Assembly (NCBI GenBank): GCA_013791905.1
Contig: VMSX01000009.1
Coordinates: forward strand, 124,001-188,000
Direction of reading: 5' to 3'
Source of the DNA: Rhodocyclaceae bacterium
GTDB taxonomy: Bacteria; Pseudomonadota; Gammaproteobacteria; Burkholderiales; Rhodocyclaceae
DNA length: 64,000 bases
The notes beneath the pieces are model-generated. The model saw only the letters and a program-made list of their open reading frames with translations, ran no database searches and had not been told where the DNA came from. Position numbers and translations under genes: made by a program. Positions 53,868 to 61,829 of this stretch are shown here, one piece after another. Numbering within the stretch: position 1 is the first letter of the stretch; every line of letters starts with the position of its first letter.

Positions 53868-55238
53868 TTGTCCTTGTCAGAAACTACGCTCAGAGATCCC
53901 GCTCCCATCACCATGGTCGAACCACTGGACGTCCGCCCCCGCCCCGAAGACCCGCTGGAGCAGCACCTCTCCAAGGTGCAGTTGCTGCTTTCACGCCATC
54001 GTCGCATCGAGGATCTGGTGCACCGGCAGGATATGCCACGCCACGAACTGGTCGAGGATCTGGTACACAAGCAGCATCTGACCGAATTGCAGCAGTTGCT
54101 CGAAGGGCTTGAGACCTCCTACATTGCACGCATTCTCGAGGCGCTCCCCGAGGAGGATTGCATCATGGCCTGGCAGCAGGTCAGCGAGGAGCGCTGCGAA
54201 CGGGTCCTCGAAATTCTGCCTGACGACCTGCGCGAAGAACTCGTCGGCGCGCGCTCCTATGCCAGTGTGCGCAGCATGCTCAACGCCTTCGAACTGAAGA
54301 AAGGTCGCCTGAGTCAGGTGCAGGTCGACAGCCGCGCCGATCTGGCCAATATCAAGCCGATCTGGGTGGATCTGGTTGCGCCTTCGGCCTTCGTGCGGGT
54401 CTGGGTCGGCAAGTATTTCGGCCTTGAACTGCCCGATCCCGACGATCTCACCGACCTGGAGGCCAGTGCGCGCTTCTACATCGATGACAATGGCGAGGTG
54501 CATCTGCATTCCGACTTCCTGCTCGAGACCGAGACGGAATCACGCAACGTCGCGGTCGCCTTTGTCCTGCATCGCGACATCCTGTTCTCGGTGCGCAAGG
54601 AAGAATTGCCGGTGTTCCGTCTGCAACGCTTGCGCGCGCGCAGTCAGCCCGGTTATGTTTCCGATGGCAAGGACGTGCTGCTCGATCTTTACGCCGCCGA
54701 TGCCGAATACTCGGCCGATGCGCTTGAAGATGTCTATGCCGGCCTGGAAAAGGTCGGCAAGCGGGTGCTCGGACAGTCGCTTACCGACGCCGAAGCAGCC
54801 CAGTTTCTGGCTGCCATCGCCAGTGAAGAAGACCTGAACGGCCGCATTCGGCGCAACGTACTCGACGACCGGCGTGCGCTATCTTTTTTGTTGCGCAGCA
54901 AGTTTCTGCTGCCCAACCAGCAGGATGACGCGCGGCAGATCTTGCGCGACATCGAATCGCTGGATGGTCACACCACTTTCCTGTTCGGCAAAATCAACTT
55001 CCTGATGGATGCCACGGTTGGCTTCATCAACATCAACCAGAACAAGATCATCAAGATCTTTTCCGTTGTGTCGGTCGGGCTTTTGCCGCCAACATTGATC
55101 GCCAGTATCTACGGCATGAACTTCCGCTTCATGCCCGAACTGGAGTGGCAATACGGCTATCCGTTCTCGCTGGCGCTGATGGCGGCGGCGGTGGCCGTGC
55201 CGTTCTGGATCTTCCGCAAGAAGGGTTGGTTGCGTTAA
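53868..55238 (+). CDS. CorA-type Mg2+ transporter with MgtE_N-like N-terminus
   Basis: A 456-residue protein. The C-terminal two helices carry the CorA signature YGMNF (GMN) near residue 415 with the long preceding stalk helix; the last helix ends FRKKGWLR. Instead of a plain CorA N-terminus, residues about 35-135 show the helical MgtE_N-type repeat (LQQLLEGLETSYIARILEAL, then RVLEILPDDLREELVG). This domain serves as a Mg2+ sensor in MgtE channels. The start is TTG at 53868 or ATG at 53913, with no clear ribosome-binding site for either. An element A copy touches its stop. Confidence 0.85.
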   Translation: MSLSETTLRDPAPITMVEPLDVRPRPEDPLEQHLSKVQLLLSRHRRIEDLVHRQDMPRHELVEDLVHKQHLTELQQLLEGLETSYIARILEALPEEDCIMAWQQVSEERCERVLEILPDDLREELVGARSYASVRSMLNAFELKKGRLSQVQVDSRADLANIKPIWVDLVAPSAFVRVWVGKYFGLELPDPDDLTDLEASARFYIDDNGEVHLHSDFLLETETESRNVAVAFVLHRDILFSVRKEELPVFRLQRLRARSQPGYVSDGKDVLLDLYAADAEYSADALEDVYAGLEKVGKRVLGQSLTDAEAAQFLAAIASEEDLNGRIRRNVLDDRRALSFLLRSKFLLPNQQDDARQILRDIESLDGHTTFLFGKINFLMDATVGFININQNKIIKIFSVVSVGLLPPTLIASIYGMNFRFMPELEWQYGYPFSLALMAAAVAVPFWIFRKKGWLR

Positions 55239-55289
55239 TAAGTCGGCGTGACCGAAGGAAATCCCCTTTTCGGGACTGGCGGGACGGCG
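55239..55289 (+). repeat. Element A, long 51-bp form, at the corA stop
   Basis: Begins at the TAATAAGTCGGCG junction with the corA stop. It has the large-loop hairpin TCCCC-TTTT-CGGGA, as in the copy at the priA stop. The rest of the gap to 55532 has no gene; it should hold the frd promoter, but no FNR-type site was found there. Confidence 0.85.
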
Positions 55290-55532
55290 CAGCTGGTCCG
55301 CAAGATAGTGGACAAGCCATTCGCCTTAGCTAACCGCCTTAATTCAAACCACAGGTCGGCCTAATTGATATATCCTTCGCTTGGTGCGGCGCACAAAAAG
55401 GTGTGGCTCCCGCGGTGCTTGCCGGCAATCTACTGATCGTCGGCGCCCACCCCCAGGCTGACCTTGATCCGCTGCGCAACAAAGCGCCAATATAGGCGTT
55501 CCGTGTTCACGCATGCTTCAAGGACGGGTGGA

Positions 55533-57290
55533 ATGGAAACGATATCGACTGATGTTGTAATTATCGGCGCCGGTGGCGCTGGCCTGCGAACCGCGATCGC
55601 CTTGGCCGAAACTGATCCCAAGCTGCGCATTGCGCTGATCTCCAAGGTGTACCCGATGCGCAGTCATACCTGTGCTGCCGAGGGTGGCGCCGCTGGCGTG
55701 ATCAAGCCGGATGACAGCTTCGACATGCACTTCGACGATACCGTTGGCGGCGGTGACTGGCTGTCCGATCAGGACTGCGTCGAGTACTTTATCCGCGAAG
55801 CGCCCAAGGAACTGCTGCAACTGGAACACTGGGGCTGCCCCTGGAACCGCGAGGCGGATGGGTCGGTAGCAGTGCGGCCGTTCGGCGGCATGCAGAAGAA
55901 GCGCACCTGGTTCGCCGCCGACAAGTCGGGTTTCCACATCCTGCACACCCTGTTCCAGACTTCCCTGCAGTTTCCCTCGATCATCCGCTACGATGAGTAC
56001 TACGCGCTGGATCTGCTGGTCGACGATGGCCGTTGCCAGGGCGTCACCGCCATGGAAATGCGCAGCGGCCAGTTGCGTCAGTTCCATGCCAAGGCGGTGA
56101 TCATCGCCGGCGGCGGCGCCGGCCGCATGTTCCCCTTCTCCACCAACGGCGCCATCAAGACCGGCGACGGCATGGCGATGGCCTATCGCGCCGGCGCACC
56201 GTTGAAGGACATGGAATTCGTGCAGTATCACCCGACCGGCCTGCCGAACACCGGCAGCCTGCTGACCGAGGCGTGTCGCGGCGAAGGCGGCATCCTGGTG
56301 AACAAGAACGGGCGCCGCTACCTGCAGGACTACGGCATGGGACCGGAAACGCCGGTGGGTCAGCCGCAACTCAAGACCATGGAACTCGGCCCGCGCGACC
56401 GCGTCAGCCAGGCCTACTGGCACGAACTGCAAAAGGGCAACACGGTGACGACCCAGTGGGGCGAATGCGTGATGCTCGACATGCGCCACCTCGGCGAAAA
56501 GAAAATCAACGAACGCCTGCCGCTGGTGCGCGAACTGGCCGCCAGCTATCTCGGCGTCGATATCGTCAAGGATCCGGTGCCGATCCGCCCCGTGGTGCAT
56601 TACATGATGGGCGGCATTTCCACCAATACCCAGGCCGCCACGCCGCTGCCCGGCCTGTTCGCCGCCGGCGAGTGCGCGTGCGTCAGCCTGAATGGCGCCA
56701 ACCGGCTGGGTTCGAACTCGCTGGTCGAGTTGCTGGTGTTCGGCCGGCGCGCCGCGCTTTCCGCGATTGAGCACATGCAGGGCTTGCCCGCCACCAACAC
56801 CGCGGCACTCAATGCCCGTGCCGAGGCAACGCAGCTGCGTATCCGCGAACTTTTCTCGCGCACCGACGGGACAGAATCAATGTCGGGTTTGCGCAAGGAA
56901 ATGATGGATACGATGGAGAAGAACGCCGGTATCTACCGCACCGAAGAGGGCTTGCAGGAAGGCGTCGACAAGATCGACGAATTGCGCGAACGCTACCAGC
57001 GCGTCATCCTCACCGACAAGACCAACGTCTTCAACACCGACCTGTTCCAGATGCTTGAGCTGGGCTCGATGCTCGATTGCGCCACGGCGGTGACGGTGGG
57101 CGCGCTGGCCCGCAAGGAGTCGCGCGGCGCGCACCAGCGCCTCGACTACCCGGAACGGGACGACAAGAATTTTCTGCGCCATACGATGGTTTATCACCAG
57201 GGGCAGGCAGCCCCGCGCGTCGATTATCTTGATGTGGTCATCACCAAATCGCCACCGGGTGTGCGCGATTATTCGGGAGACCATAAATGA
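55533..57290 (+). CDS. frdA: Fumarate reductase flavoprotein subunit
   Basis: A 585-residue FAD subunit of quinol:fumarate reductase. The FAD loop VVIIGAGGAGLRTAIAL opens the protein. SHTCAAEGGAAG carries the His expected to bind FAD covalently. The dicarboxylate site is seen in FVQYHPTGL, LTEACRGEGG and the late GGISTN and GANRLGSNSLVELLVFGRRA. ATG at 55533 has AAGGA about 9 bases upstream. FrdA and SdhA are close relatives; the frd call rests mainly on the gene order A-B-C-D and the small C and D subunits. Together with nap it points to anaerobic respiration. Confidence 0.9.
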   Translation: METISTDVVIIGAGGAGLRTAIALAETDPKLRIALISKVYPMRSHTCAAEGGAAGVIKPDDSFDMHFDDTVGGGDWLSDQDCVEYFIREAPKELLQLEHWGCPWNREADGSVAVRPFGGMQKKRTWFAADKSGFHILHTLFQTSLQFPSIIRYDEYYALDLLVDDGRCQGVTAMEMRSGQLRQFHAKAVIIAGGGAGRMFPFSTNGAIKTGDGMAMAYRAGAPLKDMEFVQYHPTGLPNTGSLLTEACRGEGGILVNKNGRRYLQDYGMGPETPVGQPQLKTMELGPRDRVSQAYWHELQKGNTVTTQWGECVMLDMRHLGEKKINERLPLVRELAASYLGVDIVKDPVPIRPVVHYMMGGISTNTQAATPLPGLFAAGECACVSLNGANRLGSNSLVELLVFGRRAALSAIEHMQGLPATNTAALNARAEATQLRIRELFSRTDGTESMSGLRKEMMDTMEKNAGIYRTEEGLQEGVDKIDELRERYQRVILTDKTNVFNTDLFQMLELGSMLDCATAVTVGALARKESRGAHQRLDYPERDDKNFLRHTMVYHQGQAAPRVDYLDVVITKSPPGVRDYSGDHK

Positions 57291-58030
57291 AGGAACGCCT
57301 GGTCCAGATGGAAATCCTGCGCTACAACCCGGATACCGACACCGAGGCCTACTTCCAGCACTATGAAGTGGTCTGTCAGGAAGAGTGGGTGGTGCTTGAC
57401 GCCCTGAACAAGATCAAGGAAACCATCGATCCGACGCTGAACTACCGCTGGTCTTGCCACATGGCGGTGTGCGGCAGCTGCGGGATGATGATCAATGGTG
57501 ACCCGAAATTGTCCTGCCATACCTTTCTGCGTGATTACGCTGGCGTGATCCGGGTCGAGCCGCTGGCGCATTTCCCGATCGAACGCGATCTGGTGACCGC
57601 ACCCGACGATTTCATGGAGAAGTTGAAGCGCGTCAAGCCTTACCTCATTCCGAAAGCGCCGAAGCCGATCAGCGAGGGGGAATACAAGCAGACGCCAGCG
57701 CAGCTGAAACGCTATCACCAATTTACCTTGTGCATTAATTGCATGCTCTGCTATGCCGCCTGTCCCGAGTATGGGCTGACGCCGAAGTTCATCGGGCCGG
57801 CAGCCCTTTCGCTGGCGCACCGCTATAACCAGGATTCGCGTGACGGCGGGCGTGACGAGCGCCAGGAGATCATCGCCAGCAAGGAAGGCGTTTGGGAGTG
57901 CACCTTCGTCGGCGCCTGTTCCGAGGTGTGCCCGGCGCATGTCGATCCGGCAAGCGCGCTGCAGCAGATCAAGATCGCCAGTTCCATCGACTGGTTTCAG
58001 GAACATTTGATGCCATGGGGGAAGAAATGA
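57287..58030 (+). CDS. frdB: Fumarate reductase iron-sulfur subunit
   Basis: A 247-residue subunit with three Fe-S centres: the plant-type 2Fe-2S site CHMAVCGSCGMMINGDPKLSC, the 4Fe-4S site CINCMLCYAACP and the 3Fe-4S site CTFVGACSEVCPAH. It transfers electrons from the membrane subunits to FrdA. It overlaps frdA by 4 bases and frdC by 4 bases. Confidence 0.94.
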   Translation: MKERLVQMEILRYNPDTDTEAYFQHYEVVCQEEWVVLDALNKIKETIDPTLNYRWSCHMAVCGSCGMMINGDPKLSCHTFLRDYAGVIRVEPLAHFPIERDLVTAPDDFMEKLKRVKPYLIPKAPKPISEGEYKQTPAQLKRYHQFTLCINCMLCYAACPEYGLTPKFIGPAALSLAHRYNQDSRDGGRDERQEIIASKEGVWECTFVGACSEVCPAHVDPASALQQIKIASSIDWFQEHLMPWGKK

Positions 58031-58485
58031 GCCGCAATCTAGGAGCGGGCGCAGCCCGCGAACCCCAGTCACCTCCCCGCGCGGGGAGGGTGGGCGGGGC
58101 GGGTCCATTGATTCGCGAAGTCCCGCCGACCACCTGGTTTTTCCGCCATCCGCGCTACTTGCGCTACATGGCGCGCGAGATCACCTGCATCTTCGTTGGC
58201 GCCTATTGCGTGTTGCTGGTGCTCGGCCTGCACAGCCTTGCCGCCGGACAGCCCAGTTATGAAGCATTTCTGGTCGCACTGCGCAGTCCCGCCTCGATCA
58301 TTTTCCACCTGCTGGCCCTGGCGGCCTCCTTCTATCACGCGGCCACCTGGTTCAACGCCACGCAAAAAGCCATGCCGATCCAGCTTGGCGAGGAATTTGT
58401 GCCCGGCAACCTGATTTCCGGCGCGCATTACGTGGCGTGGGCAGCGCTGTCCATAGTCATCCTGTTTCTGGCGGGAGTGTTCTGA
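58027..58485 (+). CDS. frdC: Fumarate reductase membrane subunit C with repeat-derived N-terminus
   Basis: A membrane anchor of about 152 residues with three helices (ITCIFVGAYCVLLVLGLHSL, SIIFHLLALAASFYHAATWF, AHYVAWAALSIVILFLAGVF) and the TWFFRHPRYLRYMARE entry typical of FrdC. Residues about 4-28 (NLGAGAAREPQSPPRAGRVG) do not belong to the family; they are encoded by an element B-like block (GGGCGCAGCCCGCG, CACCTCCCCGCGCGGGGAGG). The insertion keeps the ATG overlapped with frdB and the frame intact, so the anchor probably still works. Confidence 0.88.
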   Translation: MSRNLGAGAAREPQSPPRAGRVGGAGPLIREVPPTTWFFRHPRYLRYMAREITCIFVGAYCVLLVLGLHSLAAGQPSYEAFLVALRSPASIIFHLLALAASFYHAATWFNATQKAMPIQLGEEFVPGNLISGAHYVAWAALSIVILFLAGVF

Positions 58486-58487
58486 AC

Positions 58488-58829
58488 ATGGCCAAATCAA
58501 ACAAACCCATCATCTGGTTCCCGTTTGCCGCAGGCGGCACGGTGATTGCCTTCTTCATTCCGGTGATCGTCCTGCTCACGTTCATGGCCGCGCTGGGCTA
58601 TGTTCCGACGGGCTTGAGTTACGACAGCATGCGTGCCTTTGCCGGCAGCGGCATCGGCAAGCTGGTCATCTTCGGCGTGATTGCGCTGTCGCTGTGGAGT
58701 TCGGCGCATCGCCTGCGCTGCACCTGCTACGATTTCGGCTTGCGCGCTGACACACTGGTGGCGAACGTCCTGTATCTGGCAGCAGCGGCCGGCAGCATTG
58801 CCACGGCGGTGTATCTGCTGCGCATCTAA
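58488..58829 (+). CDS. frdD: Fumarate reductase membrane subunit D
   Basis: A 113-residue hydrophobic subunit with three helices, typical FrdD length, and the entry KPIIWFPFAAGGTVIAFFIP. With FrdC it anchors the complex and forms the quinol site. ATG at 58488 lies 2 bases after the frdC stop; the longer open frame overlaps frdC and is not used. Confidence 0.9.
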   Translation: MAKSNKPIIWFPFAAGGTVIAFFIPVIVLLTFMAALGYVPTGLSYDSMRAFAGSGIGKLVIFGVIALSLWSSAHRLRCTCYDFGLRADTLVANVLYLAAAAGSIATAVYLLRI

Positions 58830-58849
58830 CTTTCATGATGTGCGGGCTG

Positions 58850-59095
58850 CGCCCCCGATCATGAAAGACACCCGCCCCCCTTTGTGCGCCGTTGTCGCAT
58901 CCCTCGCTTTGTTCCGGACCGCTGCTGCGCAGCGTCCTGCGGCCTGCGGCCTGGTGCCCCCCTCGCGGGGTGTTCTAGACGGCTCGCTGCGCTCGGCTAT
59001 CACGGGGCGCGATGGTTCGAGGTCGGCGCGGATTGCGGCTGGCGCCGCGTGCCGCGTTTGCTTGGGGCGGCCCGGCGCAAACGCTGTATTTCACG
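58850..59095 (+). repeat. Element B copy between frdD and cobC
   Basis: A GC-rich gap between convergent genes with the element B blocks GGCTCGCTGCGCTCGGCTAT, CACGGGGCGCG, GATTGCGGCTGGCGCCGCGT and GCTTGGGGCGGCCCGGCGCA, in the same order as the left-hand copy at 13.3 kb. Confidence 0.75.
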
Positions 59096-59650
59096 CTAAC
59101 CGGTGCCGGTGGCGGCGTGCTTGCGATTGCGCCAAAGCAGCGCGCCAGCCTCGATCAGGCTGATGCTGCCATATTCGAAGGAGAGCGCGAGCCATTCGTC
59201 CGCCGGCACGCCCGCCAGTTCGGCCGCGCATAGCTTCATCACGCCGGCATGCGTGACGAGGATCGCCTCATCCGGCAGATCGGCAAGGCAAGCCATGACG
59301 CGCGCCCGCAGCATGGCCACCGATTCGCCGCCGGGCGGTATGTAGTGGAGCGGATCGGCGGCCCATGCATCAATAGCGGGGCGGTCGATGGCAGCCCAGG
59401 GCTGCATTTCCCATGTGCCGAAATCGAGCTCCATGAGCCGCGCGTCGAAAACCGGCTGCGGGTGCAGCAGTTCGGCGAGTTGGCGACAGCGCGCGAGCGG
59501 GCTGGAAAATAGCGGCGCGTCGGCTGGCAGAAGTGCGCGCAAGGCGGCGGCGCGGATTGTCGGGTCGTCGGTCAGCGGCAGGTCGGTGCGGCCATAGCAG
59601 ACGCCGGGTGCAACCGCGGGGCGCGGATGCCTGACTAGAAACAAACGCAT
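59096..59650 (-). CDS. cobC: Histidine phosphatase (alpha-ribazole phosphatase-like)
   Basis: A phosphoglycerate-mutase-fold phosphatase of about 184 residues. The catalytic LVRHPRP (RH with phospho-His) is at the N-terminus, SSPLARCRQLAELL follows, and the second His is in VTHAGVMKL. ATG at 59650 places this motif at residue 4, as in the family. Its position after cobT and cobS supports alpha-ribazole 5'-phosphate phosphatase, the last step of the nucleotide loop. Substrate assignment rests on context. Confidence 0.88.
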   Translation of the reverse strand: MRLFLVRHPRPAVAPGVCYGRTDLPLTDDPTIRAAALRALLPADAPLFSSPLARCRQLAELLHPQPVFDARLMELDFGTWEMQPWAAIDRPAIDAWAADPLHYIPPGGESVAMLRARVMACLADLPDEAILVTHAGVMKLCAAELAGVPADEWLALSFEYGSISLIEAGALLWRNRKHAATGTG

Positions 59651-59654
59651 GAAA

Positions 59655-59725
59655 TTAGCCCCCCACGCTCGCAAAAGCGCTCGCTGCCCCCCACAGGGGG
59701 GCGTGCTGTGCTTGGAACGGCCCGA
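59655..59725 (-). repeat. Element B segment forming the cobS 3' end
   Basis: Blocks GCCCCCCACGCTCGCAAAAG, GCTCGCTGCCCCCCACAGGG and GCTTGGAACGGCCC resemble the element B part inserted in rsmB. The cobS stop lies inside the repeat. Confidence 0.65.
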
Positions 59726-60506
59726 CGCACAGCAGCCCCAGATAGAAGGCGAGTTCGGCCAGCTGTTGGGTCGCGCCAAGGCAGTCGCCCGTGTAGCCGC
59801 CGATGCGCCGGACGAAGTAACGTGCGGCGAGCAGCGTCACGGCGGCGACCAGCGCGAGGGCAATGGCAACCTGTGCGGCCGGCAGCAGCAGGCAGGGCGC
59901 GAGGCCAAACAGCGCGGCGACGGCGAGTTCGCCCTTGCCCAGGCGCGTGGCGAGCGGCTTCGATTTGGCCGAGTCGTCTTCGCGCGCATAGTCGAGCGTA
60001 TAAATCAATGTCGTGGAGGCGAAGCGCGACACGCTATGACCGGCGATCAGCATGGCCACAAAAGTCGGCGCTGGCGGGATGAAATGCCCCGCAGCGGGTA
60101 CGGCGACGAGTGCCGTCAGCGCCTCGAACTTCGTCAGCAACGCCATGCCGATGCCGATCGCGCCGTAGCTGCCGATGCGCGAATCCTTCATGATCGCGAG
60201 CACCTGTTCCTTCGTCCATCCCCCACCGCAGCCGTCGATACTGTCGGCGAGCCCGTCCTCGTGGAATGCGCCCGTAGCGAGCAGCGTCGCCGCCATGCCG
60301 GCGAGCACGGCGATCGCCGGCGGCCACAGCTGCAGGGCCGCAAGCGTAACCGCCGCGCCGATGGCGCCGATGATGATGCCGATTGCCGGGAAGTAGCGCG
60401 CGGCGTGGTTGAGCTGCGCCGCCGAATGACCAACCCAGCCCGGCACCGGCAGTCGCGTGAAGAAGCGCAGCGCGGCGAAGAAGTATTCAGCTTCTCTGCG
60501 AATCAT
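59655..60506 (-). CDS. cobS: Adenosylcobinamide-GDP ribazoletransferase
   Basis: A 283-residue integral membrane enzyme joining alpha-ribazole to adenosylcobinamide-GDP. The N-terminal [14 protein letters not shown] and the metal-site block [19 protein letters not shown], then [13 protein letters not shown], are diagnostic. A central loop reads IPPAPTF from an antisense element A. The last about 20 residues ([20 protein letters not shown]) are encoded by an element B copy, so the native C-terminus seems to have been replaced. The ATG overlaps the cobT stop. Confidence 0.93.
   Translation of the reverse strand: MIRREAEYFFAALRFFTRLPVPGWVGHSAAQLNHAARYFPAIGIIIGAIGAAVTLAALQLWPPAIAVLAGMAATLLATGAFHEDGLADSIDGCGGGWTKEQVLAIMKDSRIGSYGAIGIGMALLTKFEALTALVAVPAAGHFIPPAPTFVAMLIAGHSVSRFASTTLIYTLDYAREDDSAKSKPLATRLGKGELAVAALFGLAPCLLLPAAQVAIALALVAAVTLLAARYFVRRIGGYTGDCLGATQQLAELAFYLGLLCVGPFQAQHAPLWGAASAFASVGG
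60061..60084 (+). repeat. Element A, partial, antisense in cobS
   Basis: The left 19 bases match (AAAGTCGGCGCTGGCGGGA); the right end has diverged. The gene reads PPAPTF in a loop between membrane segments. Confidence 0.6.
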
Positions 60507-61570
60507 AGTTTGTCGGAAACGTTCGCCGACTCGAAGCTCGCCATCTCATTGAGGAAGGCGCATGCCGCGCGCACCAGCGGCCAGGCCAGCGCCGCGCCGG
60601 TGCCTTCGCCGAGCCGCAGGTCGAGTGACATGAGTGGCGCAACATTCAGCGCGGCCAGTTGCGTGCGATGGCCCGCTTCGGCCGAGGCGTGGCAAAACGC
60701 GGCGTAGTCGAGAAAGGCGGGTTGCAATCTGGCCGCGACCAGCGCCGCCGCACCGCAGATGAAGCCGTCGACCAGCACCAACATTCGCTGCCGCGCCGCC
60801 GCCAGCATGGCGCCTGTCATCATCGCAATCTCGAAGCCGCCGAACTGCGCGAGCACGGCGAGCGCATCGTGGCGCGATCCGGCGTAGCGTGACAAGGCTT
60901 GACGCAGCAGCAGCTTCTTGCGCGCCAGACCGGTATCGTCCAGCCCGGTGCCGCGTCCGACACAGTCATCGAGTGGCGCATCCGTCAGGCAATGTGTCAG
61001 CAGCGCGGCGGATGCCGTGTTGCCGATGCCCATTTCGCCGAAGCCGATGACCTCGCAACCCGTCGCCGCGAGTTTGGCGACGATGTCCGTGCCACGCGCC
61101 ATGGCGGTATCGCGCTGGGCCGCTGTCATCGCCGCGCCATCAAGATAGCTCGCCGTCCCGCCAGTCCCCCGGGGATTTCCTTCGGTCACGCCGACTTTTG
61201 CGTCGACGAGATTGCTCCGCACGCCAAAGTCGTGCGCCACGCCAGCATCGACCACCGTGAGGGCAATGCCGTTGGCGCGGGCGAACACGTTGATCGCCGC
61301 GCCGCCGGCGAGAAAATTCTCGACCATCTGCCAGGTCACCTCCTGCGGAAAGGCGGAGATGCCGGATCGGGCGGCGCCGTGGTCGCCGGCAAAAACGACG
61401 AGGTGCGGCTGGTTCAAAGTCGGCGTCAGCGAGCCGCGCACCAGGCCGATCTGCAGGGCGAGCTCCTCCAGCCGGCCGAGGCTGCCGGGCGGCTTGGTCT
61501 TGTTGTCGATCTTGTGGCGCAGTCCGGTTTCCAGACTGCGGTCGAGCGGGGGTATTGCGAGGGAATGCAT
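60503..61570 (-). CDS. cobT: Nicotinate-nucleotide-dimethylbenzimidazole phosphoribosyltransferase
   Basis: A cytoplasmic enzyme of about 355 residues making alpha-ribazole 5'-phosphate. It has [15 protein letters not shown] near residue 22, [30 protein letters not shown], and the glycine-rich [16 protein letters not shown] with a late [12 protein letters not shown] at 61570 is chosen because GGAAGG lies 9 bases upstream; the ATG at 61579 abuts it. After VDAK a long element A adds [16 protein letters not shown] where relatives have a short loop. It is the first gene of cobT-cobS-cobC and lies under a cobalamin riboswitch. Confidence 0.95.
   Translation of the reverse strand: MHSLAIPPLDRSLETGLRHKIDNKTKPPGSLGRLEELALQIGLVRGSLTPTLNQPHLVVFAGDHGAARSGISAFPQEVTWQMVENFLAGGAAINVFARANGIALTVVDAGVAHDFGVRSNLVDAKVGVTEGNPRGTGGTASYLDGAAMTAAQRDTAMARGTDIVAKLAATGCEVIGFGEMGIGNTASAALLTHCLTDAPLDDCVGRGTGLDDTGLARKKLLLRQALSRYAGSRHDALAVLAQFGGFEIAMMTGAMLAAARQRMLVLVDGFICGAAALVAARLQPAFLDYAAFCHASAEAGHRTQLAALNVAPLMSLDLRLGEGTGAALAWPLVRAACAFLNEMASFESANVSDKL
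61151..61198 (-). repeat. Element A, long form, sense in cobT
   Basis: A 48-bp copy in the K-V-G frame. The local host sequence (DAK...GTASYL) resembles the element ends, suggesting insertion at a matching site. Confidence 0.85.
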
Positions 61571-61594
61571 CCGATTCATCCTTCCAGAAAAGCG

Positions 61595-61638
61595 AAAAGG
61601 GTTTCGCCGCACACAGCCAGGCATGCGGCAAAACCCTT
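61595..61638 (-). terminator. Intrinsic terminator of the cobalamin riboswitch
   Basis: On the minus strand, GGGTTTTGCCGCA pairs with TGCGGCGAAACCC (one G-T pair) across a 12-base loop, followed at once by TTTT. It lies between the B12 box and the cobT ribosome-binding site, so control by premature termination is likely. Confidence 0.85.
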
Positions 61639-61654
61639 GCCACAGGTTTCATGA

Positions 61655-61815
61655 AAATGACACGGCAGGTCTTCTGGCTCCCGGATCGTCCGCAACGTCG
61701 CGCCTTCCCGTGGTTTCCCACAGTGGCTGCCTTGCGGCATGCGACGTTCGTCCCCGGTTACAGCGGCGGGCCCGCTGCCGAATTGCACGGCATTCCCTTG
61801 ACCGAATCGGAACCG
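61655..61815 (-). ncRNA. Cobalamin (AdoCbl) riboswitch
   Basis: The minus strand 5' of cobT carries the conserved blocks in order. These are AGGGAATGCCGTGCAATTCG with the following GCAGCGGGCCCGC, the CGCTGTAACCGG segment, GCCACTGTGGGA, CGGGAAGGCG and the B12 box AGCCAGAAGACCTGCCGTG (near 61659-61677). Ligand binding should favour the downstream terminator and switch off cobT-cobS-cobC when cobalamin is plentiful. Confidence 0.95.
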
Positions 61816-61821
61816 ATTATA
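61816..61821 (-). promoter_or_regulatory. -10 box of the riboswitch-cobTSC transcript
   Basis: A perfect TATAAT on the minus strand just upstream of the riboswitch 5' end. No good -35 is seen. The region also lies directly in front of the divergent cobU ATG at 61830. Confidence 0.5.
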
Positions 61822-61829
61822 TTCCCCCC

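Noticed and set aside
55239-55532. FNR site for frdABCD
   Set aside because: TTGAT occurs twice but without a matching ATCAA/GTCAA half-site at the right spacing.
61416-61440. AAAGTCGGCGTCAGCGAGCC in cobT as another element A copy
   Set aside because: Only the left ten bases match, and the encoded GSLTPTL fits the native CobT strand.
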